From contig JADANN010000198.1 of NCBI GenBank assembly GCA_018806985.1, forward strand, positions 1,039,501 to 1,103,500: DNA of 64,000 bases, read 5' to 3'. The stretch's first letter is position 1; every line of letters begins with the position of its first letter. Origin of the DNA: Angiostrongylus vasorum. Its lineage: Eukaryota > Nematoda > Chromadorea > Rhabditida > Metastrongylidae. Positions 1-9,339 of this stretch are shown here, piece after piece. A program made the position numbers and the translations under genes. Below the pieces are notes generated by a model that worked only from the letters and a program-made list of their open reading frames with translations, searched no databases and was not told where the DNA came from.

Positions 1-509
1 TCACGACGACAACATCGAAATTAGAACGAAATGCCAATTTCGCAACTGGTCTTCCCAACAATGTTGAGAGGCAGTAAGCCTGGTTGAAAGCCAGTAGTAC
101 TCCACACCACTTAGATCAGGGTGTTGATGCCATTAAACAGTGCTGTATTGCTCTTTAATGGGCCTCTTCGTAGTGTTCCCCTCCTTGGATATTCAGGAGT
201 GGGCTCCATGTTTGTGGCATGCCACCCACCGACCGCTATATCACTGCTGCGATGCTCTTAGCGTCTGTGTTTGCTCTTCAATTTTCTTCTGGCTATGTAA
301 ATCTATTGATTGAGTAGACGTGGCGTTTCGCTTCCAATACAAATTTCAGTATGTAAGGGACAACTTCCTCCATTAGCAGCTCCACTTTGTAGAAACAAAT
401 TGATCTTTTCCATTTCGTAATTGTATGTATGTGGTAGGAATAGAATGAACGTGGATGTAATTTTTCGAAACCGACTTCCATTTCACCTTGGCATGACTAG
501 TCAAAACGC

Positions 510-613
510 ATTCTTTCTTTGATGAGCTTACACGAGGTTGATAAACACATTTATCTATTTATTTACTTATAAATATATTTACCAACCTCGTGTAAGCTCA
601 TCAAAGAAAGAAT
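510..613. repeat. Perfect 31-bp inverted repeat with PLE-like tips
   Basis: Positions 510-540 are the exact reverse complement of 583-613, separated by 42 AT-rich bases, so the single strand can form a long hairpin. The inner part of each arm (GAGCTTACACGAGGTTG) resembles the outermost bases of the Penelope-like elements further right (GAGCAAACACGAGGTG at 47970 and GAGCAAACGCGAGG at 57441). I read it as a tiny non-autonomous derivative or a joined pair of PLE tips; a generic foldback element is the alternative. Confidence 0.6.
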
Positions 614-1756
614 ACATCTAGATATAGTTGTTTACACAATACTAGTAAAGTCATGACTATAACAGTTGTTATCAGACGCATTCGTATAGGCTGGAAACGC
701 TAGAGAATTCTGATTTGCAATTTAAATCTTCTACGCCTTTTCCACATTCGCTATCTCCCTCACTTATGTTCTCAATTGCGGCTTGTTTTTTTTCGGAACC
801 AGGTAAGCTTCAACACCTTTGACTGAAGCCGATGGTTTTGACTTGCAAATAGCCGGCTTCTCACCGATAAGTATGTTCTTCGGTCGGCACTGAGACTGTG
901 TTACCTTTGCTTCCAATCGTCGTTATTCACTCAGCTCTGCAATGTGTAGACTACAACCTACGGAACCGGTGCTCTTCATAACAGCTACCCATCTGCGGTG
1001 ACCTGACAACCGGGTTTTGCCTGGATTATGTTTGTTTTCTTTTGGTACGATATTCTCGGTCCATGACAATGAGACTCATTGCCGGAAACCGGTTCGATCC
1101 AAGCTGGTATTCCATTCGGCTGTGTAGTCCTCCCTTTTGAGTCATCACTGTATGCTTCTCTGACATTGTTCAGCGAGTTGTTCTATTCGCGTAGTTGTCA
1201 GGATCGTTGACAGGTTTTTTATTGATATACGAATTAAACCGGTATAATAATAGAATAATGCGATTCGGAACTTTGACCGCTAAAAGTACATTGGTAATGC
1301 CACAGTTCGATTTCGTTGAAGTCCTTTCAAAAAGTGCAAAGCTGTTTCCGAGCAAGCGCGCCAACTATTTTCACTTCAACTTTTAATTGAGATTTTTTCC
1401 AAATGTGACCATTCCATCTATGAACATAAAACTCATAGTGATAGTGTTTCTGTTAAGAATATAGGTGAATTACTATGAGGTGCTTTTTCATATAAGCTCG
1501 GACAACGAAAAGCTGCACTGAACTGGCAGAAGAACAAAACCTAGGCGATTTCGAATCACATCTATTTGACGGAAATCATTAGAACCATATCCGTTGTACG
1601 AAATACAAAGCATTCCTTCTTCTAAAATATTTTCTTTTTTTACAGCCGTTTTACTTATTTGTAGCTTATCTCACACGTTTTTCTGAAATGGACTCATGTT
1701 TTTGCAATAGTTGCTTTTGAAGTGCTTCGTTTTCTAAGTTATTTTTTATAGGTAAT
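614..1756. other. No gene recognised
   Basis: AT-rich sequence with short open frames on both strands (for example 1195-1386) that show no family motif, no coding-type third-position bias and no splice-site support. Confidence 0.5.
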
Positions 1757-2293
1757 TCAATATTTCTGGGGCCGAATACTGGGTAATCAAACTGTGCAAC
1801 AAGAGTTCTTTATTGTAAGTCTATAAATGACCCGCATGGTATGGTGAGCGCGTTATCTCCCGGATAGGGTAATAGTACGTTCGTTCCCCACCTTAGACAC
1901 CTGCGGTCCGGAGTTTTGCAAGTATCTCAGCATCATTGTAAGTTCTTTATTATTCATCGGAAAGCGGCGCTAGGATAGTATTTTGTTTCGTAGTGCTGAA
2001 TCCTAAGCCTTCTGTGATGGGCTTCACATCATTTATCTCCTCACCTGTCATTTCATCCCATAGAGTTTTCTGTCTTGTTTTCGTTAGCACATTACGATAT
2101 TTCTGGGGTCAAATGCCAGTTAATCAAACTCTGCAACATAAGTTCTTTATTGTTCATCGGAAAGCGGAACTAAGATTGGTATTTTGTTTCGTAGTGCTCA
2201 ATCCTATTCCTCCTGTGATGAGCTTCACATCATTTATCTCCTCACCTGTTAGTTCATCCCATAGGGTTTTCTCTTCTGTTTTCATTAGCTCAT
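1757..2293. repeat. Tandem duplication of about 200 bp, first copy split by a SINE
   Basis: A unit beginning near ATATTTCTGGGG and running through TTCATCGGAAAGCGG and a stretch ending in CATCCCATAG occurs twice. The second copy (about 2096-2293) is continuous. In the first copy the two halves (1757-1814 and 1941-2092) are separated by a SINE. The copies differ at scattered bases, so the duplication is not recent. Confidence 0.75.
1815..1940 (+). mobile_element. tRNA-derived SINE (family E) with 11-bp target-site duplication
   Basis: Contains a box-A-like part (ATGGTATGGTGAGCGCG) and a box-B-like part (ACGTTCGTTCCCC) about 40 bases apart, as in tRNA-derived SINEs transcribed by RNA polymerase III. 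AGTTCTTTATT is repeated exactly at 1804-1814 and 1941-1951, and the uninterrupted duplicate downstream shows the empty site. Related copies lie at 19526-19648, 22615-22750, 24395-24535, 28628-28800, 34812-34990, 55285-55430 and 60610-60780. Confidence 0.75.
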
Positions 2294-3085
2294 GACGACA
2301 TTCTCTAGCTTCATCAGATGATCAGTTCGTGAAACTTCCCTATTTTTCCGTTTACCAAACGCCGTTTGCGAACGTGAAGTGACTTGGACAACGGCGAAAT
2401 GCTTTTTTTAAATTCGGCTTGCCACAGTTTGATGAGATCGGCTAGTTTTTTGGTGTTTGAATTCACAGCTACCGTGCTGACGAACATTGCATCCCATGCA
2501 TTTTCTCACTTTCCCATTCCATATTTCACATTTCCTGTGGTTTTGCTTTTCCTTCCACATTACGCACCACTTGCTGACTCAGTGTTATCAGTACTGAATT
2601 CTCACACCGTCATCGGCCAGTGACTTCATTGTTCGTTGTTACTCGTTTAATGGTTCTGTGAAAAAACTGTAGTTTAGATGGTAAATGGCAGTCTTCAACT
2701 GATTTAAGATATCCTTTCGGCTACTCTTCTATTTTTCCACTTTTCTACTGAGAGTAGGACGTTTGAATCCTGACACTCAATCTGCATGAGATTTTGATGA
2801 TGATTGAATGATTTTTGTGCTTGAATAGACCTTTGTGGTACTTTGGCCTACTTTTATATTCGTTAAAAGAGAAGATGATGTAATGATGACTTAAACAGCA
2901 TTTTCAGCGTCGTGAATAACATAGGGTGAGCAAATCAATGTCCCTGAATTTTTGTCTTGTTTTTTGCTGAAAAGGGTCTTCTTTCGATTTCTCATCTTAA
3001 AGCCTTTCATCGAATGGGTATTCGGTTTTCAAAAGCAAACTCAAAGGTAGTTCATAACATGCTATTCGTACAAAGCCTCTTTTAC
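2294..3085. other. No gene recognised
   Basis: Pyrimidine-rich sequence holding an open frame at 2384-2623 (+) that is hydrophobic but low in complexity and without a recognisable domain. I see no convincing feature. Confidence 0.45.
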
Positions 3086-3089
3086 ATGC

Positions 3090-3510
3090 TCGTTTTCTCC
3101 TTCCTTGCAATGCTTACCGCGTCGTCGTGACTGTGATGTGTTCCTGGGTGTCGGGCTGCAATGTACAGGGGAGGGAATCCTTTCACTCCAGCAGGGCCTC
3201 CCAAGCTGAGAGGGACTCCGGCGTTTCCACCACGAAGCCCAGCTAAGAATAAATCAATACCAGGATCCACCACCTCCCTGGTATCAAACTAGTCGCATTA
3301 TGGTTAATCTCCCTTTGACCCACAAGGGTGGCGACTGCCTCTGCTGGTGACGACCTGGGGCAGACTTTGGCTAAGCTGACCTCGGTAGTCCAAGGAACCA
3401 CAATAGCTAAACCAACAAAACTTTGGAAAAAAATTGGAAATTATCCTGGGGGCCCGCACAACCAGTGAAGAAGGGCCATCCAAGTATCCAAGTATCTAAG
3501 TAAGTTCAGC
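3090..3510 (+). mobile_element. SINE with RTE-type tail (family R), copy 1
   Basis: Repeat of about 400 bp present at least six times in the window. It contains GGAACACC-type and TGATCCACAAGGG-type conserved blocks and ends in CGCACAACYAGTGARGACGGGCCRTCCAAGTATCC, with the last bases repeated two or three times (ATCCAAGT units). No protein is encoded; open frames inside it on either strand are chance. The same tail ends the RTE at 11016-14187 (minus strand), so the SINE was probably copied by that element's enzyme. Confidence 0.7.
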
Positions 3511-4300
3511 CTTACATTTCTATCACGTGACAAGCAGCTTAAAAACGAATCAAATTCACGGTCTCGTCAATTTTCATAGACTATTCGTTACATATATTTC
3601 TATGCTTCATGAATATACACGTGATAATACAAGAACGTTTGGAATGGCGGTATTCGTGGAATTAGAATGTGAGTGTGCAACTTGTCCCACAATGCGATGT
3701 GTAGGAACTCACCCGAATTCTTGCCTATGTTGTCATCCTACGCTGTGAATAGCATGTGAGGAGGAAGGGATTTTTTATGTGTTGCAGTTACTGGTCCTCT
3801 TATCTGAAGTGTTTTTCCGAGGTCACATAACCAGAAACCAGATAGTGGATGGAATGTTCGCGACGATTCAGGGCTTATCTCCGCACCATTACGTTCTGCA
3901 TACTATTCTACACATTGACGACCAGCTGCTTTTCCAACAATTGCCGATAGTTTTATCGATTACTAGATAGCTCTTGGAGAACTGAGAACTTGTTCGACTG
4001 ATAGGAGAGGCGTTCCTGAACTGTCCAAACGCTATAAATACCTTTTCTAAAGTGTCATTTTATTCTCATTTCTTTTCGAATTTACTATTTTAAAAACTAT
4101 CGGGAGCGAAATTTCTTTTCGAATTTGCTATTTTCAAAAAAATTAGGAGTGAAGCGTGATTATTGGAATTAGAAAGTCAAGTGCCAATACAACAGTGTGG
4201 CGTATTGATGACACTTCCGATGAGATCTTCACATCATACTTGCTGTAGGAAAAACGAACAAGACGTTTCGTCGGCTCCAAAAATTAGATGACATTACACA
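3511..4300. other. Unassigned; short cysteine-rich open frame
   Basis: A 73-codon open frame at 3527-3748 (+) ends in a cysteine-rich stretch (eight Cys in the last 25 residues, CECATC and CLCC). There is no visible signal peptide or splice context. A second frame at 3779-3970 has no recognisable motif. Neither is supported as a gene. Confidence 0.2.
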
Positions 4301-4304
4301 TCAC

Positions 4305-4485
4305 TTGTGTCACCTGTGGTCCCGTTGATCGTCGAGTGACTCGAGCGGGCGCCAATAGATCTTCCATTTCTCCCTATCGCGTGCAAGAGTGGCCCAGAGG
4401 GTTCTGCTCGCTCCAGGGACTCGTTGAGCATCACATCTTTCCTCTAGGCTTTTCGTGAAGAACTCTGACCATCGGGTCAGCATTA
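4305..4485 (-). mobile_element. 5'-truncated RTE retrotransposon (family B), 3' end only
   Basis: Minus-strand frame reads the C-terminal RTE signature ([14 protein letters not shown], then WATLARDREKW) and runs into the tail GATCAACGGGACCACAGGTGACAC. It matches the 3' ends of the larger copies at 10190 and 52100. Truncation at the 5' side is typical of target-primed reverse transcription. Confidence 0.8.
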
Positions 4486-4920
4486 CACATATCATTAAAT
4501 ATTATGCTGTCAGATTATGTATATATATATATGCTTGTTTTTATTAATGAAGCATATTGTCAGCTGAGATCTTCGTGCTTAAAGTTAAAAGGCATATATG
4601 AACTGGTATATTGATCTAGACTGATAGATGTATGTAGTCGCAGATATTGTTAAATATGTTTGTCTAATCGGGAACTGTATAGTGGCTAGGAAAGGAAAAG
4701 TTGGTTAAAAGAGCGGGAAAGACAAGCTTTTGCTAAAAAATACTTTGTATTGAAAGGAAGTTTCTCTTCCGATCTCCTTAATCCTAATTTTATAACTCGT
4801 GAAGAAAAATTTTTGGACTACGAAGTTTATAAATTGAGTTTACTTTTAGCAATACTCTAGCGATCCTATTGCAGTGTTTTTTTGCTGTAGTCTTATATAT
4901 ATCACCTGTGTCCATACATA
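4486..4920. other. No gene recognised
   Basis: AT-rich spacer with a short TATATA run near 4518-4535; nothing else seen. Confidence 0.5.
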
Positions 4921-5306
4921 TCCTCCCGACGGTTTAGCGCCTCATCGTGGCTGGGAGGTGTTCCTGGGTGTCGGACTGCGGTCTACGGCGGGGCATTCGT
5001 CTCACCGGCAGGGTCTCCCAAGCTGAGAAGGAGTGCGGCGTTTCCTTCAGGAAGCCTAGCTAAGAGTAAACCAATACCAGGATCCACCACCGTCTTGGTA
5101 TCAAAGTCGCATGGTGGTAAATCTCCCTCTGATCCACAAGTGCTGCGACTGCCTGTCGTGGTGACGATCAGAGGCGGACTTGGGCCAGGCTGTCCTCGGG
5201 ATTCCAGGGAACCGCAATGGCTTAACCAGCAAATCTCCAAACAATGGTGATTATGCTGGAGCTCGCACAACTAGTGAGGACGGGTCGTTCAAGTATTAAG
5301 TATCCA
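4921..5306 (+). mobile_element. SINE with RTE-type tail (family R), copy 2
   Basis: Near full-length copy starting CGGTTTAGCGCCTCATCGTGG and ending CGCACAACTAGTGAGGACGGG then TTCAAGTATTAAGTATCC. It directly abuts the left end of the mariner element at 5321. Confidence 0.7.
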
Positions 5307-5320
5307 TACATATGTGTATA

Positions 5321-6608
5321 CAAGGTTGTTCAGGAATAAATGAGCGTTTTAAAATATTTGTTGTTTTAATGCATTTTTCATCAATAAAATATCCTTTATG
5401 CCTTGCAATATTATGTATCGTTAGAAAGCCGATTTTTGCTTCTTATAACCATTATTTTATAAAAATTTCAGTTCTTTTTGCCAATTTTGAGCTTTGCGAT
5501 TTTAGATTTCAAAGACGAATTTTCGTTAAATTTCTTTTTATGAGCTCAAACTCGGTCGTAGTGCAGTAGAGACGGCTCGAAACATTGTTGAAGTTTGGGG
5601 TGAAGGCAGTGTTGGTGAATCAACAATGCGAACATCGTCACGGAAAATCCGATCTGGTAATTTCGACCTCGAAGATAAGGAAGGCCGCGGACGTCCCAAT
5701 GAACTAGACGACGACGAATTGAAGGCACTACTGGAAGCAAACATACGAGGAACTGTTCGAGAGCTTCCAGAACAGTTTGGCGTAAGCACAGAAACAATTC
5801 CTACTCACTTGAATCGCATAGGAAAGACAAAAAGACTCGACAAGTGGATGCCGCACCAATTCAACAATAATCAAAAAATCGCCGTTTTGGAGTGTCGTCT
5901 GCTTTTAGTCTGCGCAACAAAAACGATCCTTTTCTTGATGGAACTGAGACGTGCGAAGAGAGTTAGGTTCTGTACGACAACCGGCGTCGTTCAACTCAGT
6001 GGTTGGATTACGACCAGGCTCTACAGCACTTCCGAAAGCCGAAATTGCACCCAAAAAAGGTTATGGTGACCGTTTGGTAATCTGCAGCCGGGCTGATTCA
6101 TCACAGCTTTTTGATTCCAGGCGAAACGATTGCGACAGAGAAGTATTGCCAACAAATCGACGAAATGCACCGTAAACTCCAACAACAACAACAATGACAG
6201 GCATTAGTCAACAGAAAAAGACCAATCCTTCTCCACGCCAACACTCGGCCGCACATTGCGGAACCAGCGCTGCAGAAGTTCAAAGAGTTGGGCTGTGAAG
6301 TTTTGCCTCATCCGCCATATTCACAGACCTCTCGTCTACCCACTATCACTTCTTTAAGCACCTTGACAACTTCCTGCGCGAGAAATGCTTCATCAACCAC
6401 GATGACGCAGAAATTGCCTTCAACGAATTTGTCGCTCCCAGAAATCCAGAATTCTGTACAGCTGGAATAAATGAATTAGTTTCTCTTGGCAAAAATGTGT
6501 AGATTTAAATGGTTCTTATTTTTGTTCATAAATTTATGTTTGAAGCAAGTTATGACATTTTAAATAATATAGTTAGAAACGCCCATTTATTTCTGAACAA
6601 TCTAATAT
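5321..6608 (+). mobile_element. mariner-family DNA transposon (defective)
   Basis: Imperfect terminal inverted repeats of about 30 bp (left 5322-5352, TTGTTCAGGAATAAATGAGC; right 6573-6607 in reverse complement, TTGTTCAGAAATAAATGGGC) enclose a broken mariner transposase, with TA at each outer edge as expected for TA-targeted insertion. The ends abut family R SINEs on both sides. Length (about 1.29 kb) is normal for mariner. Confidence 0.88.
5548..6470 (+). pseudogene. mariner transposase, frameshifted
   Basis: Cut-and-paste transposase of the Tc1/mariner DDD superfamily, readable only by changing frame several times. The N-terminal DNA-binding part is clear at 5626-5830 (FDLEDKEGRGRP, then TVRELPEQFGVS and RLDKWMPHQ). 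The catalytic region survives as fragments near 5990-6060 (the block before KVMVT), 6110-6180 (PGETIATEKYCQQ) and 6230-6320 (RPHIAEPALQKF, CEVLPHPPYS). Frameshifts and an in-frame stop make it inactive. Confidence 0.88.
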
Positions 6609-6624
6609 ATACTTATACTTGGAA

Positions 6625-6992
6625 TACTTGGATAGCCCTTCTTCACTGGTTGTGCGGGCCCCAGCATAATTATCATTTTTTTAGAGTTTTGCTTGTTTAT
6701 ACATTATGGTTCCGTAAAGTCCTGAGATCATCCAGGCCAGTATACTCCAGGTCGCCACCACCACAGGCAGTCATCGCCCTTGTAGAACAGAGCGAGATTT
6801 GCCAGCACGCGACTAGTTTACTAGCAGGACGGTGGTCGATCCTGCTATTGGTTTACTCTTACATAGTCATCCTGATGGAAATGCCAGACTTCTTCTCAGG
6901 TTGGAGTATCCTGTTGGGTGATGAATCCCCCTGCTGTACATCGCAGCTCGATACCCAGGAACACCTCCCAGCCACGATGAGGTGGTAAACTG
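6625..6992 (-). mobile_element. SINE with RTE-type tail (family R), copy 3
   Basis: Minus-strand copy: read in reverse it starts at the CCTCATCGTGGCTGGGAGGTG block near 6975 and ends with GCACAACCAGTGAAGAAGGG and ATCCAAGTATTCC near 6625. Together with copy 2 it brackets the mariner in opposite orientation. Confidence 0.7.
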
Positions 6993-6997
6993 TTGGA

Positions 6998-7085
6998 AGG
7001 ATTTATATATACATATATATGTATATATCATGTATATACACATGTGCATATGTATATGTATACATATATATGTATACATTATATA
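6998..7085. repeat. AT/TATACATG-rich microsatellite
   Basis: Long run of alternating TATA and CATATGTATA units. Open frames here (Tyr/His/Ile-rich) come from the repeat and are not genes. Confidence 0.8.
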
Positions 7086-7087
7086 TA

Positions 7088-7350
7088 CAGGGTTCATGTA
7101 GTACAGTGGTTAGAGATGAACTGCAATACACACATTGTCGTTGGTTCGGTCATATGCCACGAGATCTCAAACCCATCATCCCTCTGAGTTCTACAAATTA
7201 GTAATAGACTTATCTGGATTTATAGCAAAACTTTATGAATTGATACATCGGTAGGCCACCACGAGCCATTTTAAAGGCCAGACATGCATTCAATCACTTA
7301 ACGATGCTTAATGAAGTCGAATGTATAGCGCATCCGTGATGGATTAGTCT
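7088..7350 (+). mobile_element. tRNA-derived SINE (family C)
   Basis: Head with tRNA-like box A (CATGTAGTACAGTGGTTAGAG) and a weak box B (TTGGTTCGGTC), then the family C body (GATACATCGGTAGGCCACC, AAAGGCCAGACATGCATTC, GCTTAATGAAGTCGAATG). Other copies: 7530-7778 (-), 8249-8490, 23580-23875, 38700-38945, 46362-46640 and 50918-51205 (all +). Confidence 0.7.
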
Positions 7351-7529
7351 TAATGTAAGCCAAATGGTCGTAAACATGAGCGAAGTATTCGTGAACAGCA
7401 CAACGTCCTGCTGGAAAAGTACCACTTGTTCAGTCGCTGCCCTATTTGAGGTAAGGGCTTAAACGAGAATTAAAATATCGATCTGAAAGATCCAGACAAA
7501 TAGGATTTTGTGTTGTGGAACTTAATAAC

Positions 7530-7778
7530 CTGATGGATGCACCATGCACTCGACTTCATTACGCATTGTTAGGGGTGACTGAATGCATATCTGAGCTTTA
7601 CAACGACTCGTGGTGGCTTATCGATGTATCGAACCAGTGCTGCTATCTTCCTAGACAAGTCTGGTACTAGTTTCCCAACCCCAGAGAGGTGGAAGGCATG
7701 GTGAGCCTGGGACGCGGGATGGAAGTCATGTGTATTTGCAGGCGCCTCAACTACTGCGCTACACGCGCCCCTACCATT
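7530..7778 (-). mobile_element. tRNA-derived SINE (family C), inverted relative to the previous copy
   Basis: Reverse complement reads GGGGCGCGTGTAGCGCAGTAG as its head and then the family C body. It and the copy at 7088-7350 form a tail-to-tail pair with about 180 bp between, just upstream of the VAMP gene. Confidence 0.7.
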
Positions 7779-7863
7779 AATTATAAGTTAGAATATTGTG
7801 AGGGCGATATTTCGTCTTCTAGTTGTCAGGTTTCAATATTTCCGCCAGTTTTCTTTAATACAG

Positions 7864-8761
7864 ATGATACACACCTCACAACATCCTCCACAAGATGAGC
7901 GACTCAAAGATATGCGCCGTCAAGTAGAGGAAGTGAAATCCGTAAGTTGTTTTCCCGTCCCATTGAGCTCATATTCGGCTGTTGTTATTTTAGTTTTATT
8001 CAATGCTTTTTCGAGGTTATGGCCTCGAACGTGGCTTCCATAATGGAACGTGGAGAACGACTAGATAGTATCGAAAGGCGAACGGATGAACTGCAGGCCT
8101 CGGTCAGATTTTGATTTTCGTCTCACTTGTGCGAGTACGATCTCAATGAAGTTACTCTGATAAGTCGATGCTCATGCGGAAGCTCCAATTTGCGAAACAT
8201 ACAAAATAGCTTTTGTTGACATAGTTGCTTGAGACTTTGTCCCCCTACCAGGTGGTGCATGTGGCGTAGTGGTCGGAGGCGCCCTGCAACACGGGGTCGG
8301 CAAATTGGTACCAGACTTGGCTGGGAGGATTGCAGCACTGACTTGATCAATCGGTAGGCCACTGCGAGTCATTGTAAAGGCCAGATATGCATTCAGTCAC
8401 CTCCAAACGATGCTTTATGAAGTCGAAAGCATGGCGCATCCCTCAGGGATTGATCAACGCCGAGAGGTTTATCTTTCATTCTTTGTGCCATACATGGGTA
8501 GAAACGCCAATGTGCATTGCAATTTCGTTAAAAATTTACGTATTTCAGGTAACCAAAGGCACATGGCGCCAGGGTGATTTGATTTTATGATGCTTTCGTT
8601 TTCAGTCAGCGACTTTCAAACTCACAGCACATCGCGTTCAGCGCCAAATGTGCTTGTCGAACGCGAAATGGACTATCATTGCCGTACTGGTTGGATTATT
8701 GGTGGTGGCGGTCATCATCGTACTGATTCTGAACGCATGCGGGGTGTTTGACACGAAATGA
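7864..8761 (+). CDS. VAMP/synaptobrevin family R-SNARE, three exons
   Basis: Encodes a tail-anchored R-SNARE of 106 residues that zips with Q-SNAREs to fuse vesicles with target membranes. Exons: 7864-7941, 8016-8102, 8606-8761 (stop TGA), all phase 0. Exon 1 begins with ATG directly after the acceptor TTTAATACAG, which fits trans-splicing of a spliced leader; its donor is GTAAGT. Exons 1-2 hold the SNARE helix (DERLKDMRRQVEEVK, then NVASIMERGERLDSIERR); the arginine in IMERGER sits where the zero-layer Arg belongs. Exon 3 ends the helix and supplies one membrane segment (about residues 76-98, WTIIAVLVGLLVVAVIIVLI) and a short tail. The family and length match VAMPs; the lack of a long N-terminal longin domain argues against VAMP7/Ykt6/Sec22. 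It resembles endosomal VAMP8/VAMP4 types more than neuronal synaptobrevin, but I cannot assign an ortholog. A SINE sits in intron 2. Confidence 0.92.
8249..8490 (+). mobile_element. tRNA-derived SINE (family C) in VAMP intron 2
   Basis: Starts GTGCATGTGGCGTAGTGGTCGGAGGCGCC and ends GATTGATCAACGCCGAGAG. Compared with the copies at 23580 and 50918 about 40 bases between the tRNA-like head and the GGTCGGCAAATTGG block are missing. Confidence 0.75.
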
Positions 8762-9339
8762 ACGTTCCGGTCACAGCTTTGATAATACTGCGCCCAACTG
8801 CTCATATTGCTGTGAAACAATCTTTCCTTGGTTGTATAGTAGGACATCAAAAGCGTATTGAATCTACATCAAGGTATATCCGTGGATTTCCTGTCGGGCT
8901 ACCTAGAAATGACTGGCAAAACATGGATACAGGGGTATTCCGCCAGTGCAAGTGCGCATTGGCGGCACTGACGCTTCCGTAAGACAAACAGGGTTTCCTT
9001 TTGCCCGACAGAGTGTCTGCTTTCTATGTTTGAAACCATTCTTATTGTCATTTACCTCTTATGCTCAAAGTAGTCGACTGTTTCTTTCATTTTCTACTAA
9101 AGTGATGCGTATTAAATGGCAGCTTGTATTTTTGCATGCTTAAAGATGTTCTTATTGTCATTAAATTTTTTCAATTGAAAGTATTTGCTTGAATTTCGTT
9201 GTATTCTGCACATAAATGGTACTCACTATTTTATTGCTTCATATCGTAATCATATGAGGGCTTGACTTCTCTATAGAGCAAAATACCTGCTACAATCTCA
9301 ACATAAAGTCCGCTTTCTGGACGACGCTCTTTTCAGGAT
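8762..9339. other. Convergent 3' region between VAMP and Ras-like genes
   Basis: Spacer of 578 bases between two converging coding sequences; presumably both 3' UTRs. No further gene or repeat recognised. Confidence 0.5.

Noticed and set aside
4983..5270. 95-codon minus-strand open frame
   Set aside because: Lies wholly inside a family R SINE; other copies of the repeat break the frame.
6867..7201. Tyr/Ile/His-rich open frames on both strands
   Set aside because: Produced by the TATA/CATATG microsatellite.
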